From: Streptomyces syringium | GTDB taxonomy: Bacteria; Actinomycetota; Actinomycetes; Streptomycetales; Streptomycetaceae | DNA length: 64,000 nt | Assembly (NCBI RefSeq): GCF_017876625.1 | Contig: NZ_JAGIOH010000001.1 | Coordinates: forward strand, 4,423,501 to 4,487,500 | Direction: 5' to 3' | Shown here: positions 32,856 to 42,999 of the stretch, piece by piece | How positions within the stretch are numbered: the first letter of the stretch is position 1 | Layout: each line of letters starts with the position of its first letter | The notes under the pieces: model-generated | What the model saw: the letters and a program-made list of their open reading frames with translations, nothing else | Told to the model about the DNA's origin: nothing | Database searches by the model: none | Position numbers and translations under genes: made by a program

Positions 32856-33806
32856 ATGGCCGGCAACACTCAGCGCAGGAACCGCCGCACGTCCAACAAG
32901 AAGGGCATGCAGGTCGGCAGCGGAGGCCAGCGACGTAAGGCCCTGGAGGGCAAGGGCCCGACCCCGCCCGCGTCCGAGCGCAAGGGACACAAGAAGAACC
33001 GCCTCGCCAGTGCCAAGGCGCGGCACGAGACCAAGCGTCCGGCCCCGCGCCGCGGCGGCCCCAAGGGCACCAACGAGCTGGTCGTCGGCCGTAACTCGGT
33101 CGTCGAGGCGCTGCGCGAGGGCGTCCCCGCGAACACGCTCTACGTCCAGCAGTACCTGGACAACGACGAGCGCGTCCGCGAGGCCATCCAGCTCGCCTCC
33201 GAAAAGGGCCTGAACCTCATGGAGGCGCCCCGCCCGGAGCTGGACCGGATGACGAACGGCCTCAACCACCAGGGCCTCGTGCTCCAGGTGCCGCCGTACG
33301 ACTACGCCCACCCGGACGACCTCACGGCCGCCGCCTTCGACGCCGGCGAGGACCCGCTGATCGTCGCGCTCGACGGCATCACCGACCCGCGCAACCTCGG
33401 CGCCGTCGTCCGTTCGGCCTCCGCCTTCGGCGGCCACGGCGTCGTCGTCCCCGAGCGCCGCGCGGCCGGCATGACCGCCAGCGCCTGGAAGACCTCCGCC
33501 GGCACCGCCGCCCGCACCCCGGTGGCCCGCGCGACCAACATGACCCGGCTGCTGGAGTCGTACCAGAAGGCCGGTCTGACGGTCGTCGGCCTCGCCGCGG
33601 ACGGCGACGTCGAGCTGCACGAGCTGGAGGCCCTCGCCGGTCCCGTCGTCATCGTCGTCGGCAGCGAGGGCAAGGGCCTGTCCCGCCTCGTGGGCGAGAC
33701 CTGCGACTTCCGCGTCCGCATCCCGATGCCCGGTGGCGCCGAGTCGCTGAACGCCGGTGTCGCGGCCGGTGTCGTGCTCTACGAGGCCTCCCGCCGCCGC
33801 GCGTAA
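32856..33806 (+). CDS. rlmB: 23S rRNA (guanosine(2251)-2'-O)-methyltransferase
   Basis: A 316-residue SpoU/TrmH-type enzyme. A very basic N-terminal extension of 70 residues (repeated NRR, KK and RR) precedes the substrate-binding domain beginning ELVVGRNSVVEALREGVP. The SPOUT methyltransferase domain has ALDGITDPRNLGAVVRSA, VIVVGSEGKGLSRLV and IPMPGGAESLNAGVAAGVVLYE, the three knot motifs that bind SAM. It is downstream of cysS, as usual in actinobacteria. Confidence 0.92.
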   Translation: MAGNTQRRNRRTSNKKGMQVGSGGQRRKALEGKGPTPPASERKGHKKNRLASAKARHETKRPAPRRGGPKGTNELVVGRNSVVEALREGVPANTLYVQQYLDNDERVREAIQLASEKGLNLMEAPRPELDRMTNGLNHQGLVLQVPPYDYAHPDDLTAAAFDAGEDPLIVALDGITDPRNLGAVVRSASAFGGHGVVVPERRAAGMTASAWKTSAGTAARTPVARATNMTRLLESYQKAGLTVVGLAADGDVELHELEALAGPVVIVVGSEGKGLSRLVGETCDFRVRIPMPGGAESLNAGVAAGVVLYEASRRRA

Positions 33807-34032
33807 GCCGTGACCGGCGGGCCGGGACGGACCGCGGGGGCATCCGCCGCCGCCCCCGCCCCGGCCCGCCGGGCTCTTCCCGCCGGGCCGGACGAAACCG
33901 TCGCCACCAGGTCATTCCGGGGCGGTGGTGGATCATTCCGGCGTGCCCCTGCGGGGCAGTTGGTGATCTTGACGGGTCTCGGACAGTTCGGGTCGGTCAA
34001 GGCAGTGTCCTAATCTCCGGTCACTCGGTTAG

Positions 34033-35682
34033 ATGAGTGTGGACACCAGAACACCCCGCACACCTACGGGGGGAAGCTCTTCGGGGTACGACGACCAGCC
34101 CGCGCTGAGTACGGTGAAAGTTCCGTCCGACCCCGCGCAGGTCGTCGTCAACCATGTGAGTTTCCGCGTGCAGCTCGCCCGGCCCCCGCGCGCCGCCCGG
34201 CAGTTCGCCGGGATCGCCGACACGGCGCAGCTGCCGACCGTCAGGAGCGCGGCCAAGCGGCGCGCCCCGGTGGTGTGGAGCGGGCGGACCGAGCCCGGCG
34301 AGTCCGCGCCCACCCAACTCCTCCAAGCCATAAGAGACTCCGGCGCGGCCGGCCCGGATCCGGTGACCGCCGGGGGCCATGACGCGGGCTCCACCCAGGT
34401 GCTGCCGCGCGTCCGCGTCGACGACGCCCCGACCACCGTCATCGGCCCCCGTGGACCCGCCGAGCCCACGGGCCACACCGGCACCCGCAGTCCCACCGGA
34501 CCCGGGACCCAACTGCTGCACGGCGTACGCCCGACCCACAGTGCGTACGACGAAGAGGCGTACGACCACTCCGAGTTCGACGGCCGGGACGGCCGCGACG
34601 AGACGTACGACGAGGACGGCACACCCCGCCGCCCCGGCGACTCCGTCCGGCACGCCTACTACCCCGGCCGCCGGATGAACCTCGGCGTCGTCCTGCTCCC
34701 CCTGCGCGTCTTCCTCGGCTTCATCTCCATCTACGCCGGCATGGGCAAGCTCTGCGACCCCGTCTACTTCGACGGCGGCCGCCGCGGCTCCATGGTCACC
34801 TGGCTGACCTCCCTGCACCCCTGGCCCGTCGCCTCGCCGCTGCGGGACCTGGCGCTCAGCCACCCCGTCGGCGCCGGTCTGACCGTCGCCTTCCTCCAGG
34901 TCGTCGTCGGCGTGCTCACCATCTTCGGCCTCTGGCAGCGCGTCGCCGCCTCCATCGGCGTCCTGCTGTCCGCGACCCTGCTGGTCACGGTGAGCTGGCG
35001 GAGCGTTCCGGCGTACGACGCCCCCGACATCATCTACCTCGCCGCGTGGAGCCCCCTGGTCATCGCCGGCGCCCCCTTCTACTCCATCGACGGCCGGCTC
35101 GCGAGCGAGGCCTGGCGGCGGCTCGGCCCGCGCGCCGAACTGTGGGAGCTGCGACGGCGCGTACTGCGCCGCGGCACGATCATGGCGACCGTCCTGATCG
35201 GCCTCTCGCTGCTGATCGGCTCGACGCTCGGCGGGGCCGTACGCTCCTCCGAGGTCGCCCGGATGCCCGGCCCGGCCGACCCGCCCACCAACCACCTCCC
35301 CGGCTCGCCGCTGCCGCGGAAGCCGGGAGCCCCGGCCAGCCCGCGCGGCTCCCAGAGCGCGGTGCCGCCCGGCACCCCCAAGCCCACCGCGCCCGGCCGG
35401 AAGACGGCGACCCCCACCCCCACCGGCCCGGCCGCGCCGGGCGGCGTCCGTACGCCGACGAGTTCGGCGGGCACCGCGGGGCAGCCCGGCAACACCCCGG
35501 GCGGCGTCCGTCCCGCACCGCAGAGCCCGCGCCAGCCGGCGGCCCCCGCCGCCCCGCGCAGTCCCTCTTCGGCCACGGGCGGTACCACCGGTGGCACGAC
35601 GGGCGGCACGGGCACTTCGTCCGGCGGCTCGACCGGCGGCAGCTCCCGCGGCGGAGGCGCCCTGGGCGGCCTGCTGGGCTGA
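34033..35682 (+). CDS. DoxX-family membrane protein with long disordered termini
   Basis: The 549-residue protein has a 210-residue hydrophilic N-terminus rich in Pro, Thr and Asp, then a four-helix DoxX-type domain beginning MNLGVVLLPLRVFLGFISIYAGMGKL, with SHPVGAGLTVAFLQVVVGVLTIFGLW and IIYLAAWSPLVIAGAP, and a fifth helix near residue 390. The C-terminal 130 residues are Pro/Ser/Thr/Gly-rich with GGTTGGTTGG-type repeats. DoxX proteins are quinone-linked oxidoreductase subunits or redox partners in other bacteria; here the function is unknown. ATG at 34033. Confidence 0.78.
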   Translation: MSVDTRTPRTPTGGSSSGYDDQPALSTVKVPSDPAQVVVNHVSFRVQLARPPRAARQFAGIADTAQLPTVRSAAKRRAPVVWSGRTEPGESAPTQLLQAIRDSGAAGPDPVTAGGHDAGSTQVLPRVRVDDAPTTVIGPRGPAEPTGHTGTRSPTGPGTQLLHGVRPTHSAYDEEAYDHSEFDGRDGRDETYDEDGTPRRPGDSVRHAYYPGRRMNLGVVLLPLRVFLGFISIYAGMGKLCDPVYFDGGRRGSMVTWLTSLHPWPVASPLRDLALSHPVGAGLTVAFLQVVVGVLTIFGLWQRVAASIGVLLSATLLVTVSWRSVPAYDAPDIIYLAAWSPLVIAGAPFYSIDGRLASEAWRRLGPRAELWELRRRVLRRGTIMATVLIGLSLLIGSTLGGAVRSSEVARMPGPADPPTNHLPGSPLPRKPGAPASPRGSQSAVPPGTPKPTAPGRKTATPTPTGPAAPGGVRTPTSSAGTAGQPGNTPGGVRPAPQSPRQPAAPAAPRSPSSATGGTTGGTTGGTGTSSGGSTGGSSRGGGALGGLLG

Positions 35683-35696
35683 CACCCACCGGCGGT

Positions 35697-35747
35697 GGAC
35701 GGGCTGGATGCGGCTGAGCTCAGCCACATCCAGCCCGTTCGGCGTTT
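35697..35747. repeat. Dispersed intergenic palindromic element, copy 4 (short form)
   Basis: Only the inner part is present: GGACGGGCTGGATGCGGCTG, the central GGCTGAGCTCAGCC at 35712-35725, and CATCCAGCCCGTTCGGCGTT. It lies between the convergent DoxX and nucleotidyltransferase genes, immediately before both ends, as expected of a shared terminator. Confidence 0.8.
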
Positions 35748-35761
35748 CTTAGGGACACGCC

Positions 35762-36496
35762 CTAGGAACCGCGCTGAGCGGCAAGCTCCTTGGCCGCCTC
35801 GGTCAGGTCCTTGGCCGTGTCGATGGCGCGCCAGTACGCGCCGTGCGGGAGCGGGAAGCCGGCCAGCAGGCGCTCGCGGGCGAGCCTCGGGAAGGTGGTG
35901 CGCTCGTGGTCGCCGCGCTCGGGCAGCAGATCCGCGAAGCCGGCGGAGAAGACGTACACACCGGCGTTGATCAGATAGGGCGAGGGCGGCGACTCGATGA
36001 AGTCGAGGACGTGCCCGAACTCGTCGGTCTCCACCGCGCCCCACGGGATGCGCGGGCGGGCCAGCGCCAGGGTCGCCGTGGCGTCGCGCTCATGGTGGAA
36101 GGCGGCCATCTCGCGGAGCGAGAAGCGGGTCCAGATGTCGCCGTTGGTGGCGTACCAGGGCTGGTCCGGGTGGGGCAGCGACGCCGCGGCGTGCTTGAGG
36201 CCGCCGCCTCGGCCGAGGGGCTCCTTCTCGACCACGGTGGTCACCCGGAGCGGCAGGTCGGCCGACACGAGCCAGTCCTGGAGCACCTCGGCCAGATGGC
36301 CGCAGGAGACCACGGCATCGGTGACGCCCTCGGCGGCCAGCCAGGCGAGTTGATGGCCGATGATCGGGGTCCCCGTGCCGGGGATCTCGACCATCGGCTT
36401 GGGACGGTCGTCGGTGTACGGGCGCAGCCGCGACCCCTGGCCGCCGGCCAGGACGACGGCCTGCGTGGGGTGCGGATGGGCGTGGATGCCGGTCAT
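35762..36496 (-). CDS. Sugar-phosphate nucleotidyltransferase
   Basis: The 244-residue protein has the NTP-transferase signature AVVLAGGQGSRLRPYTDDRPKPM near the N-terminus, which binds the nucleotide, followed by PIIGHQLAWLAAEGV, VEKEPLGRGGGLKHA and ATNGDIWTRF with the catalytic Asp. The C-terminus (YWRAIDTAKDLTEAAKEL) matches glucose-1-phosphate or mannose-1-phosphate nucleotidyltransferases lacking the left-handed beta helix. Which sugar and nucleotide it uses cannot be told. The ATG at 36496 fits the family better than a longer form. Confidence 0.87.
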   Translation of the reverse strand: MTGIHAHPHPTQAVVLAGGQGSRLRPYTDDRPKPMVEIPGTGTPIIGHQLAWLAAEGVTDAVVSCGHLAEVLQDWLVSADLPLRVTTVVEKEPLGRGGGLKHAAASLPHPDQPWYATNGDIWTRFSLREMAAFHHERDATATLALARPRIPWGAVETDEFGHVLDFIESPPSPYLINAGVYVFSAGFADLLPERGDHERTTFPRLARERLLAGFPLPHGAYWRAIDTAKDLTEAAKELAAQRGS

Positions 36497-36565
36497 GCGT
36501 ACGACGATATGCCGTGGCACCGGTCGCCCGGCGACCGGTGCCACGGCAACGCCCGCGGGGGGCGG

Positions 36566-36985
36566 TCAGTGGTTCTGGGCGACGCCGGTGGCGAAGGACG
36601 TGTCACAGACGGGCCGGGAGAAGGCCTGGGCCTGCCTCACGGAGCCGTACTTGGCGACCGCGGCCCGTCCGAGGGCGCGCGCGATGTCGGCACAGTGGCG
36701 GGCCAGTGAGGGGCGTCCCTCGGCGGCCTGCTGGAGGTGCGTGAGCGCGACGCCCGGGTTCTTCTCCTGGAGCTCGGTGAGCAGCCGGTCGCGGAGCACC
36801 TCGTGCGGGGCGCGCGCGGCCTTGGCCTGAGTGGAGGCGGTATGGGAGGAAGCGGTGAGCACCTGCGTCCGGTCGCTCGGCGCCGCCCACGGGACGCGGG
36901 TGACCGCGAGGGTCCCGGAGAGCACGAGAACGACGGGGAGGACGAAGGCGAGAGTTCTGCCGATGTGGCGGGCGGCCTGGTTCAT
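36566..36985 (-). CDS. Exported or membrane-anchored protein, unknown function
   Basis: The 139-residue protein has a hydrophobic N-terminal segment at residues 10-30 (signal peptide or anchor), then a helical domain with RDRLLTELQEKNPGVALTHLQQAAE, RHCADIARALGRAAVAKYG and a C-terminal FSRPVCDTSFATGVA. Two cysteines about 40 residues apart could form a disulfide outside the cell. I did not recognise the family. It lies 70 bp upstream of the nucleotidyltransferase gene on the same strand. Confidence 0.65.
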   Translation of the reverse strand: MNQAARHIGRTLAFVLPVVLVLSGTLAVTRVPWAAPSDRTQVLTASSHTASTQAKAARAPHEVLRDRLLTELQEKNPGVALTHLQQAAEGRPSLARHCADIARALGRAAVAKYGSVRQAQAFSRPVCDTSFATGVAQNH

Positions 36986-37181
36986 GTCGCAGATGGTAGC
37001 GAGGGGTAATGATATGGCGACATTTAGTCACCCGGTTGAGCGACGCGACAGCGCGTGAATGCGGTATCGATGTTGACGCACGGGGCTCGAAAAGCACGGT
37101 CTGGGCGGGTATTTATCGGCAGCGGGTGCGAAGCGGATGTCCACTTGTGCAATGCGCTCACCGGGGGCGCGGGGACGACCG

Positions 37182-37213
37182 GGCCCCGCACCGGTGGTGC
37201 TCGGTGCGGGGCC
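37182..37213 (-). terminator. Terminator after msiK
   Basis: GGCCCCGCACC (37182-37192) pairs perfectly with GGTGCGGGGCC (37203-37213) around a 10-base loop, 23 bases beyond the msiK stop on the minus strand. Confidence 0.7.
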
Positions 37214-37236
37214 GTGGTCGTGCGCGGGGCGGGGCG

Positions 37237-38373
<1,137 letters not shown>

Positions 38374-38426
38374 GGTGATGCGGTCCCTTCACCGGCAGGA
38401 ACGTGCCGGACGATCCGAGTAAAAGG

Positions 38427-38447
38427 AGTGGTCCAGTCCAATTGGAC
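38427..38447 (-). promoter_or_regulatory. DasR-box-like site and overlapping palindrome upstream of msiK
   Basis: AGTGGTCCAGTCCAAT at 38427-38442 resembles the DasR site; its core TGGTCCAGTCCA matches TGGTCTAGACCA at 10 of 12 positions. It overlaps GTCCAATTGGAC at 38436-38447, a perfect 12-bp palindrome. DasR is the GlcNAc-responsive repressor of amino-sugar genes in Streptomyces, and MsiK powers chitobiose import, so the link makes sense. Confidence 0.5.
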
Positions 38448-38567
38448 GGGGTTGCGGGTGACGGTACCCGGGCGGGGGGCGGTTGTCAGCCCCCGGCGTT
38501 TGTGGCTGTCGGAACAGGGCGCTGTGTAGAGTGGTGCCGCGTTCGCGGGCGAGGTCCCGCAACGGCT

Positions 38568-38641
38568 GCCGCCTTAGCTCAGTTGGCCAGAGCGTCGCTC
38601 TTGTAAAGCGAGGGTCGTCGGTTCGAATCCGACAGGCGGCT
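38568..38641 (+). tRNA. tRNA-Thr (anticodon UGU)
   Basis: The 74-base gene folds as a cloverleaf: acceptor GCCGCCT pairs with AGGCGGC (38634-38640), the D-arm contains TTAGCTCAGTTGG, the anticodon stem TCGCT/AGCGA encloses CTTGTAA with anticodon TGT, and the T-loop GGTTCGAATCC is canonical. CCA is not encoded. A long palindromic terminator follows 22 bases later. Confidence 0.97.
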
Positions 38642-38662
38642 CAAGGAAAGCGCTGGTCAGCG

Positions 38663-38708
38663 CAGACGAAAGGCCCTCCGGGAAGCTTCCCGGAGGGCCT
38701 TTCGTCTG
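38663..38708. terminator. 46-bp perfect palindrome after tRNA-Thr
   Basis: The sequence is its own reverse complement over 46 bases, centred on GGAAGCTTCC, with no mismatch. It lies between the tRNA and the convergent MMPL gene and ends in TTTCGTCTG on one side and the same on the other, so it should stop transcription in both directions. Confidence 0.85.
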
Positions 38709-38734
38709 TGGTGGGACGTGTGCCGGCCGGTTAC

Positions 38735-40906
38735 CTACCGGCGGGCACCCTCACCCGCCGACCACTGCGGGGCCGTGCCCGTGTCGTCGTGGTGGGCCAG
38801 GGCGGGCTCCGTGGGGGAGTCCTGGTGGCCCGGCCACCAGGCCTTGTGGCCCAGCAGGGAGGTCACGGTCGGGACGAGCAGCATGGCCATCACGAAGGCC
38901 GTGAGGAGGATGCCGAAGGCGACCGCGAAGCCCATCTGCTGGAGCATGGAGTTCTCGGCGAGCATCAGGACGCCGAAGGTGCCCGCGAGGATGATCGCCG
39001 CTGAGGTGATGGTCGGGGTCGACTGGGCGACCGCGGTGCGGATCGCCTCCTTCGGCGGGACGCCGCGGCGGACCTCCTCGCGGAGCCGGGCGACCATGAG
39101 GATGTTGTAGTCGGTGCCGATGGCGACCACGAAGAGATAGACGATCACCGGCAGCATGAACAGCAGCCCGGACTCGCCCTTGATGTCCTGGAAGAGCCAG
39201 ACCGTCGCGCCGAGCGTGGCGCTGAAGCCGAGCGCGACCGCGATCATCAGGTACACCGGGGCGACGAGGCTGCGCAGCAGCAGGCCCAGGATGACCATGA
39301 TGGCGAGACCGGCGACCGGGAAGACCAGCTTGTAGTCGTGGCTGACGGCCTTCTGGATGTCGGAGAGCACCGCGGAGGTGCCGCCGACGAGGGCCTCGGT
39401 GCCCTGGGGCGCGGAGGCGTGCGCGGTGTCGCGCAGGTCGCCGCCGGCCAGCTCGATGGACTTGTCCTCGGTGGGCCGGTACTTGAGCACGACCGCGTAC
39501 TGGGCGACGGTCCCGTCCGGGTTGCCGACGGCGGGGGCCACCTGGCCGACGCCCTCGATGCCGGCCAGCTTCGTGCGGAAGGCGGCGAGGTCGGCCTGGT
39601 TGAGCTTGGCGCCGTCCTTGGACTTCAGGTAGACCATGGCGGGGTCGGACTGGCCGGCGGAGAAGCCGCGCTGCATGTCCTTCATCGCCTGGACCGACTC
39701 GAGCTTCTGCGGCATCTGGCTGGAGGTGTCGAACTCGGCCTTGAAGCTGAACGCGCCGACGGCGAGGACGGCGAGGACCACGGTGGACAGGCAGGCGACG
39801 ATGCCGGGGCGACGGGCGACGAGGTTGCCGACGCCGTTGGCGAACCGGTTCTTCGGGGTCTTCTTCCACGCCTTGGACGGCCAGAAGGCCTTGGTGCCCA
39901 GCAGCGAGAACACGGCGGGGACGAGGGTGAGCGCGGCCACCAGCGTCACGGCGACGGAGATCGCGAGCGAGGGGCCCATCGCCCGCATCATGCCCATGGT
40001 GGAGAGCAGCAGGGCGAGGAAGGCGACGATGACGGCGCCGGCGGCGGAGGCGATGGTCTCGCCGACCTTGGCGACGGCGTCGGACAGCGCCTCCTTCGGC
40101 TCCTGGCCCTGCCGCAGGTGCTCGCGGTAGCGGAAGAGCAGGAAGAGGATGTAGTCGGTGCCGACGCCGAAGAGGACGACGATGAGGATCGCGGAGATGG
40201 AGGCGTCCGCCTTCAGCCCGCCGAGCTCGGCGGCGGTGCCGATGAGGCCGTTGGCGACCGCGGCGACCACGAGGATGATGAGGACCGGCAGGATCGCGAT
40301 GAGCGGGCTGCGGAAGATGACGAGCAGCAGCACGATGATGAGGACCAGGGTCGCCATCATGATCATCGCGTCGGTGTCGCCGGAGGACTCCTGGGAGTCG
40401 AGGGCGCTGGCCGCCTGACCGGTGATGCCCATCTTCAGCTGGGTGCCGTCGAGCAGCGACTTGCCGTCGTTGCGCAGGTCCTTGACGGACTTGGGCAGCT
40501 TCTCGTCGAAGGCGTTCTTGGTGGTGGCGATGATATTGGCCAGGGCCACCTCACCGTTGGGGGAGACGGCCTGGGGTCCGGTGACCACCTTGGCGATCTT
40601 CTCGCGGTGCTTGCCCTCGAGACCGGCCGACACCTTGATCACGTCGGCGCGGTCGGCGGCGGTGAGTTTGCCGCCGTCCTTGCGTTGGAAGACCACGATG
40701 GCCGCGGGCTGCTCGGTCTTGGGGAAGGCCTCCTCCTGGAGCTTGCCGACCCGGACCGACTCATAGTGCGAAGGGAGGAACTCCGTTTCATCGGTGGTGG
40801 ACTTCAGCCCGGGCGCGAACACGGCCAGGAGGACGGCGGCTATGATCCAGCCCCCGATGGTGAGCCAGGGGCGGTGGACGGCGAACCGACCTACTCGTCG
40901 GAACAT
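38735..40906 (-). CDS. MMPL-family (RND) transporter
   Basis: The 723-residue protein has two repeats, each with one helix, a large extracellular domain and five helices. Repeat 1 contains FGVGTDYILFLLFRYREHL and repeat 2 contains AIGTDYNILMVARLREE; these GTDY helices carry the Asp-Tyr pairs of the proton relay. MMPL proteins export lipids, siderophores or drugs in actinobacteria. It has AAAGGAG before the ATG and an AT-rich inverted repeat overlapping that region. The substrate is unknown; no lipid-synthesis genes are adjacent. Confidence 0.93.
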   Translation of the reverse strand: MFRRVGRFAVHRPWLTIGGWIIAAVLLAVFAPGLKSTTDETEFLPSHYESVRVGKLQEEAFPKTEQPAAIVVFQRKDGGKLTAADRADVIKVSAGLEGKHREKIAKVVTGPQAVSPNGEVALANIIATTKNAFDEKLPKSVKDLRNDGKSLLDGTQLKMGITGQAASALDSQESSGDTDAMIMMATLVLIIVLLLVIFRSPLIAILPVLIILVVAAVANGLIGTAAELGGLKADASISAILIVVLFGVGTDYILFLLFRYREHLRQGQEPKEALSDAVAKVGETIASAAGAVIVAFLALLLSTMGMMRAMGPSLAISVAVTLVAALTLVPAVFSLLGTKAFWPSKAWKKTPKNRFANGVGNLVARRPGIVACLSTVVLAVLAVGAFSFKAEFDTSSQMPQKLESVQAMKDMQRGFSAGQSDPAMVYLKSKDGAKLNQADLAAFRTKLAGIEGVGQVAPAVGNPDGTVAQYAVVLKYRPTEDKSIELAGGDLRDTAHASAPQGTEALVGGTSAVLSDIQKAVSHDYKLVFPVAGLAIMVILGLLLRSLVAPVYLMIAVALGFSATLGATVWLFQDIKGESGLLFMLPVIVYLFVVAIGTDYNILMVARLREEVRRGVPPKEAIRTAVAQSTPTITSAAIILAGTFGVLMLAENSMLQQMGFAVAFGILLTAFVMAMLLVPTVTSLLGHKAWWPGHQDSPTEPALAHHDDTGTAPQWSAGEGARR

Positions 40907-40915
40907 GGTGCTCCT

Positions 40916-40928
40916 TTAAAAGGTTTAA
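40916..40928 (-). promoter_or_regulatory. AT-rich inverted repeat before the MMPL gene
   Basis: TTAAA and TTTAA arms (TTAAAAGGTTTAA on the plus strand) surround three bases, ten bases before the MMPL start and overlapping the ribosome site. The AT-rich sequence is unusual here and may be an operator or part of a -10 region. Confidence 0.35.
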
Positions 40929-41140
40929 TCTTGCGCGGCCCGCCGACCTGTCGCGTGTTTGTATGGCCGAGTGTGTGTACGGGCATGAACACGCTAGGCA
41001 GCGGGGTTGCCTGCGCACAACGGATTCAGGGGGAAATCGGTCCTGGGTCGGGGTAGGACTCATCCGCCGGTAGGAGGGGCTCTCACCCGTGAGGTAGAGA
41101 AGTTCCTGCCGACCGCCTTCGTCCGGATTACGCTGCCCCC

Positions 41141-42286
41141 ATGACCGATGCCGCCGCTGTCGCCCCGGGGTCGTCCGATGACCCGGTGGACCCGAAGGAT
41201 TACGCCGCCCGGATGGAGCGTGCCGCGCTGTCGGCCGCCGATGCCGGACTGGCCGGACTGATCGTCACACCGGGCCCGGATCTGGTGTGGCTGACCGGCT
41301 ATCGGCCGCCCACCACCGAGCGGCTGACGGTGCTGCTGCTGGCTCCGGGACGCCGGCCGCAGCTGCTGGTGCCCGCCCTTGAGCGGCCTGATGCCGAACG
41401 TGCCCCGGGAGCTCGAGCGTTGGCGGTCAGCGGCTGGACGGACGGCGAGGACCCGTACGCGCTGATGGCCAAGCTCCTGGAGCCGAAGGGCCGTTACGGG
41501 GTCTCCGACAATGCCTGGGCGTTGCATCTGCTGGCTTTGCAGCGCAACCGCCCGGAGGTGGCGTACGGCGCCCTCACGGAGGTGCTGCCGATGCTGCGCG
41601 CGGTCAAGGACGCCTACGAGGTGGAGCGGCTCGCCGCGGCGGGGGCCGCCGCGGACGCCACGTACGAGCAGATCGTGGGCCTGCGCTTCGCCGGGCGCCG
41701 GGAGCACGAGGTGGCGGCGGACCTGGCGCGGCTGTTGCGCGAACACGGCCACAGCCAGGTCGATTTCACGATCGTCGGCTCCGGGCCGAACGGCGCCAAC
41801 CCGCATCACGAGGCGGGGGAGCGGGTGATCGAGGACGGCGACATGGTCGTCCTGGACTTCGGCGGACTGAAGGACGGATACGGCTCGGACACGACCCGCA
41901 CGGTCCATGTGGGGGAGCCGACGCGCGAGGAGCGGGCCGTGCACGACCTGGTGCGCGAGGCGCAGCAGGCGGCCTTCGAGGCGGTGCGGCCGGGGGTGGC
42001 GTGCCAGGAGATCGACCGGGTGGCGCGGCAGGTCATCCGGCGGGCCGGGTACGGCGAGTACTTCATCCACCGCACCGGGCACGGCATCGGGGTGACCACG
42101 CACGAGCCGCCGTATCTGGTCGAAGGGGAGCACCTGCCGCTGGTGCCGGGGATGTGTTTCTCGATCGAGCCGGGGATCTATCTCCCGGGCCGGTTCGGCG
42201 TCCGTATCGAGGACATCGTGACCTGCACGGAGACGGGCGGCCGACGGCTGAACAACACGGACCGCGAGCTGCGCGTGGTGGCCTGA
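41141..42286 (+). CDS. M24-family aminopeptidase (Xaa-Pro aminopeptidase type)
   Basis: The 381-residue protein has an N-terminal creatinase-like domain and a C-terminal pita-bread metallopeptidase domain. Metal ligands can be seen as the Asp in VVLDFGG, the Asp in GYGSDTTRTV, the His in HRTGHGIGVTTHEPPYL, the Glu in SIEPGIYLPG and the Glu in VRIEDIV. It would remove N-terminal residues, typically before proline. The ATG at 41141 gives the standard length. It is convergent with a GNAT gene. Confidence 0.92.
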   Translation: MTDAAAVAPGSSDDPVDPKDYAARMERAALSAADAGLAGLIVTPGPDLVWLTGYRPPTTERLTVLLLAPGRRPQLLVPALERPDAERAPGARALAVSGWTDGEDPYALMAKLLEPKGRYGVSDNAWALHLLALQRNRPEVAYGALTEVLPMLRAVKDAYEVERLAAAGAAADATYEQIVGLRFAGRREHEVAADLARLLREHGHSQVDFTIVGSGPNGANPHHEAGERVIEDGDMVVLDFGGLKDGYGSDTTRTVHVGEPTREERAVHDLVREAQQAAFEAVRPGVACQEIDRVARQVIRRAGYGEYFIHRTGHGIGVTTHEPPYLVEGEHLPLVPGMCFSIEPGIYLPGRFGVRIEDIVTCTETGGRRLNNTDRELRVVA

Positions 42287-42296
42287 CGGCCCTCTT

Positions 42297-42316
42297 GGCC
42301 CCCTGGCCCGGGGGCC
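42297..42316. terminator. Bidirectional hairpin between the M24 and GNAT genes
   Basis: GGCCCCC at 42297-42303 pairs with GGGGGCC at 42310-42316 around six bases, in the 34-bp gap between two convergent genes. Confidence 0.6.
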
Positions 42317-42320
42317 CGCG

Positions 42321-42809
42321 CTACAGCGGGCGGTGCATGATGTGCAGCCCGGTGTACGTGCCGCCGGGCAGGCGGTAGCCCTCGGGGAGCGTGCCGATGA
42401 CGGTGAAGCCGAGTGAGCGCCAGAGGGCGACGGCGCGGACGTTGGTCTCGACGACGGCGTTGAACTGCATGGCGCGGTAGCCCTCGGCGCGGGCCCATTC
42501 GATGGTGTACTCACCGAGCGCGCGGCCGATGCCGTGGCCCGCGTGCTCGGGGGCGACCATGTAGCTGGCGCTGGCGATGTGGGCGGCCGGGCCCATGTGG
42601 TTGGGGTTCATCTTGGCCGTGCCGAGCACGGTTCCCGCGTCGTCGACCGCGACGACCGTCCGGCCGGGCGCGGTCAGCATCCAGCACTCACGGGCGAAGT
42701 CCTCGCCGATGTCGCGCGGAAACGTGAAGCTCTCGCCCGCCGAGGCCACGGTGCGGACGATGGGCCAGATGGCGGGCCAATCGGCAGCCTCGGCGACTCC
42801 GATCTTCAT
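42321..42809 (-). CDS. GNAT-family N-acetyltransferase
   Basis: The 162-residue protein has a GNAT fold: strand GTVLGTAKMNPN, the pantetheine-binding loop with YMVAPEHAGHGIGRALGEY (the R/Q-x2-G-x-G/A motif appears as HGIGRA), then YRAMQFNAVVETNVRAVALWRSLGFTVIGTL. It transfers an acetyl group from acetyl-CoA to an unknown amine. The ATG at 42809 begins the conserved MKIGVAEAADW; an ATG four codons upstream is also possible. Confidence 0.87.
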   Translation of the reverse strand: MKIGVAEAADWPAIWPIVRTVASAGESFTFPRDIGEDFARECWMLTAPGRTVVAVDDAGTVLGTAKMNPNHMGPAAHIASASYMVAPEHAGHGIGRALGEYTIEWARAEGYRAMQFNAVVETNVRAVALWRSLGFTVIGTLPEGYRLPGGTYTGLHIMHRPL

Positions 42810-42999
42810 GGGCCCCAGCATGACCGCCCGGGCGGGCGCGCGCGACAGGTTTTCGTGGCGGTGGCGGCGGCACCGCGCGGTGCCGCGTTCAGGGTCCTCC
42901 AGGGTCCTCGCCACCATCTCGCGTGCTGCCGTTGCCGGTTGCACCGGCCGGATATCGTCCTGCACTGCACTGACGGACCAGCGGACGGGGATGTGACGG

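Noticed and set aside
37014..37058. 14-codon frame MATFSHPVERRDSA with GAGGGG upstream
   Set aside because: It is very short, has no neighbour that it could control on the same strand, and such frames with a G-rich leader arise often by chance.
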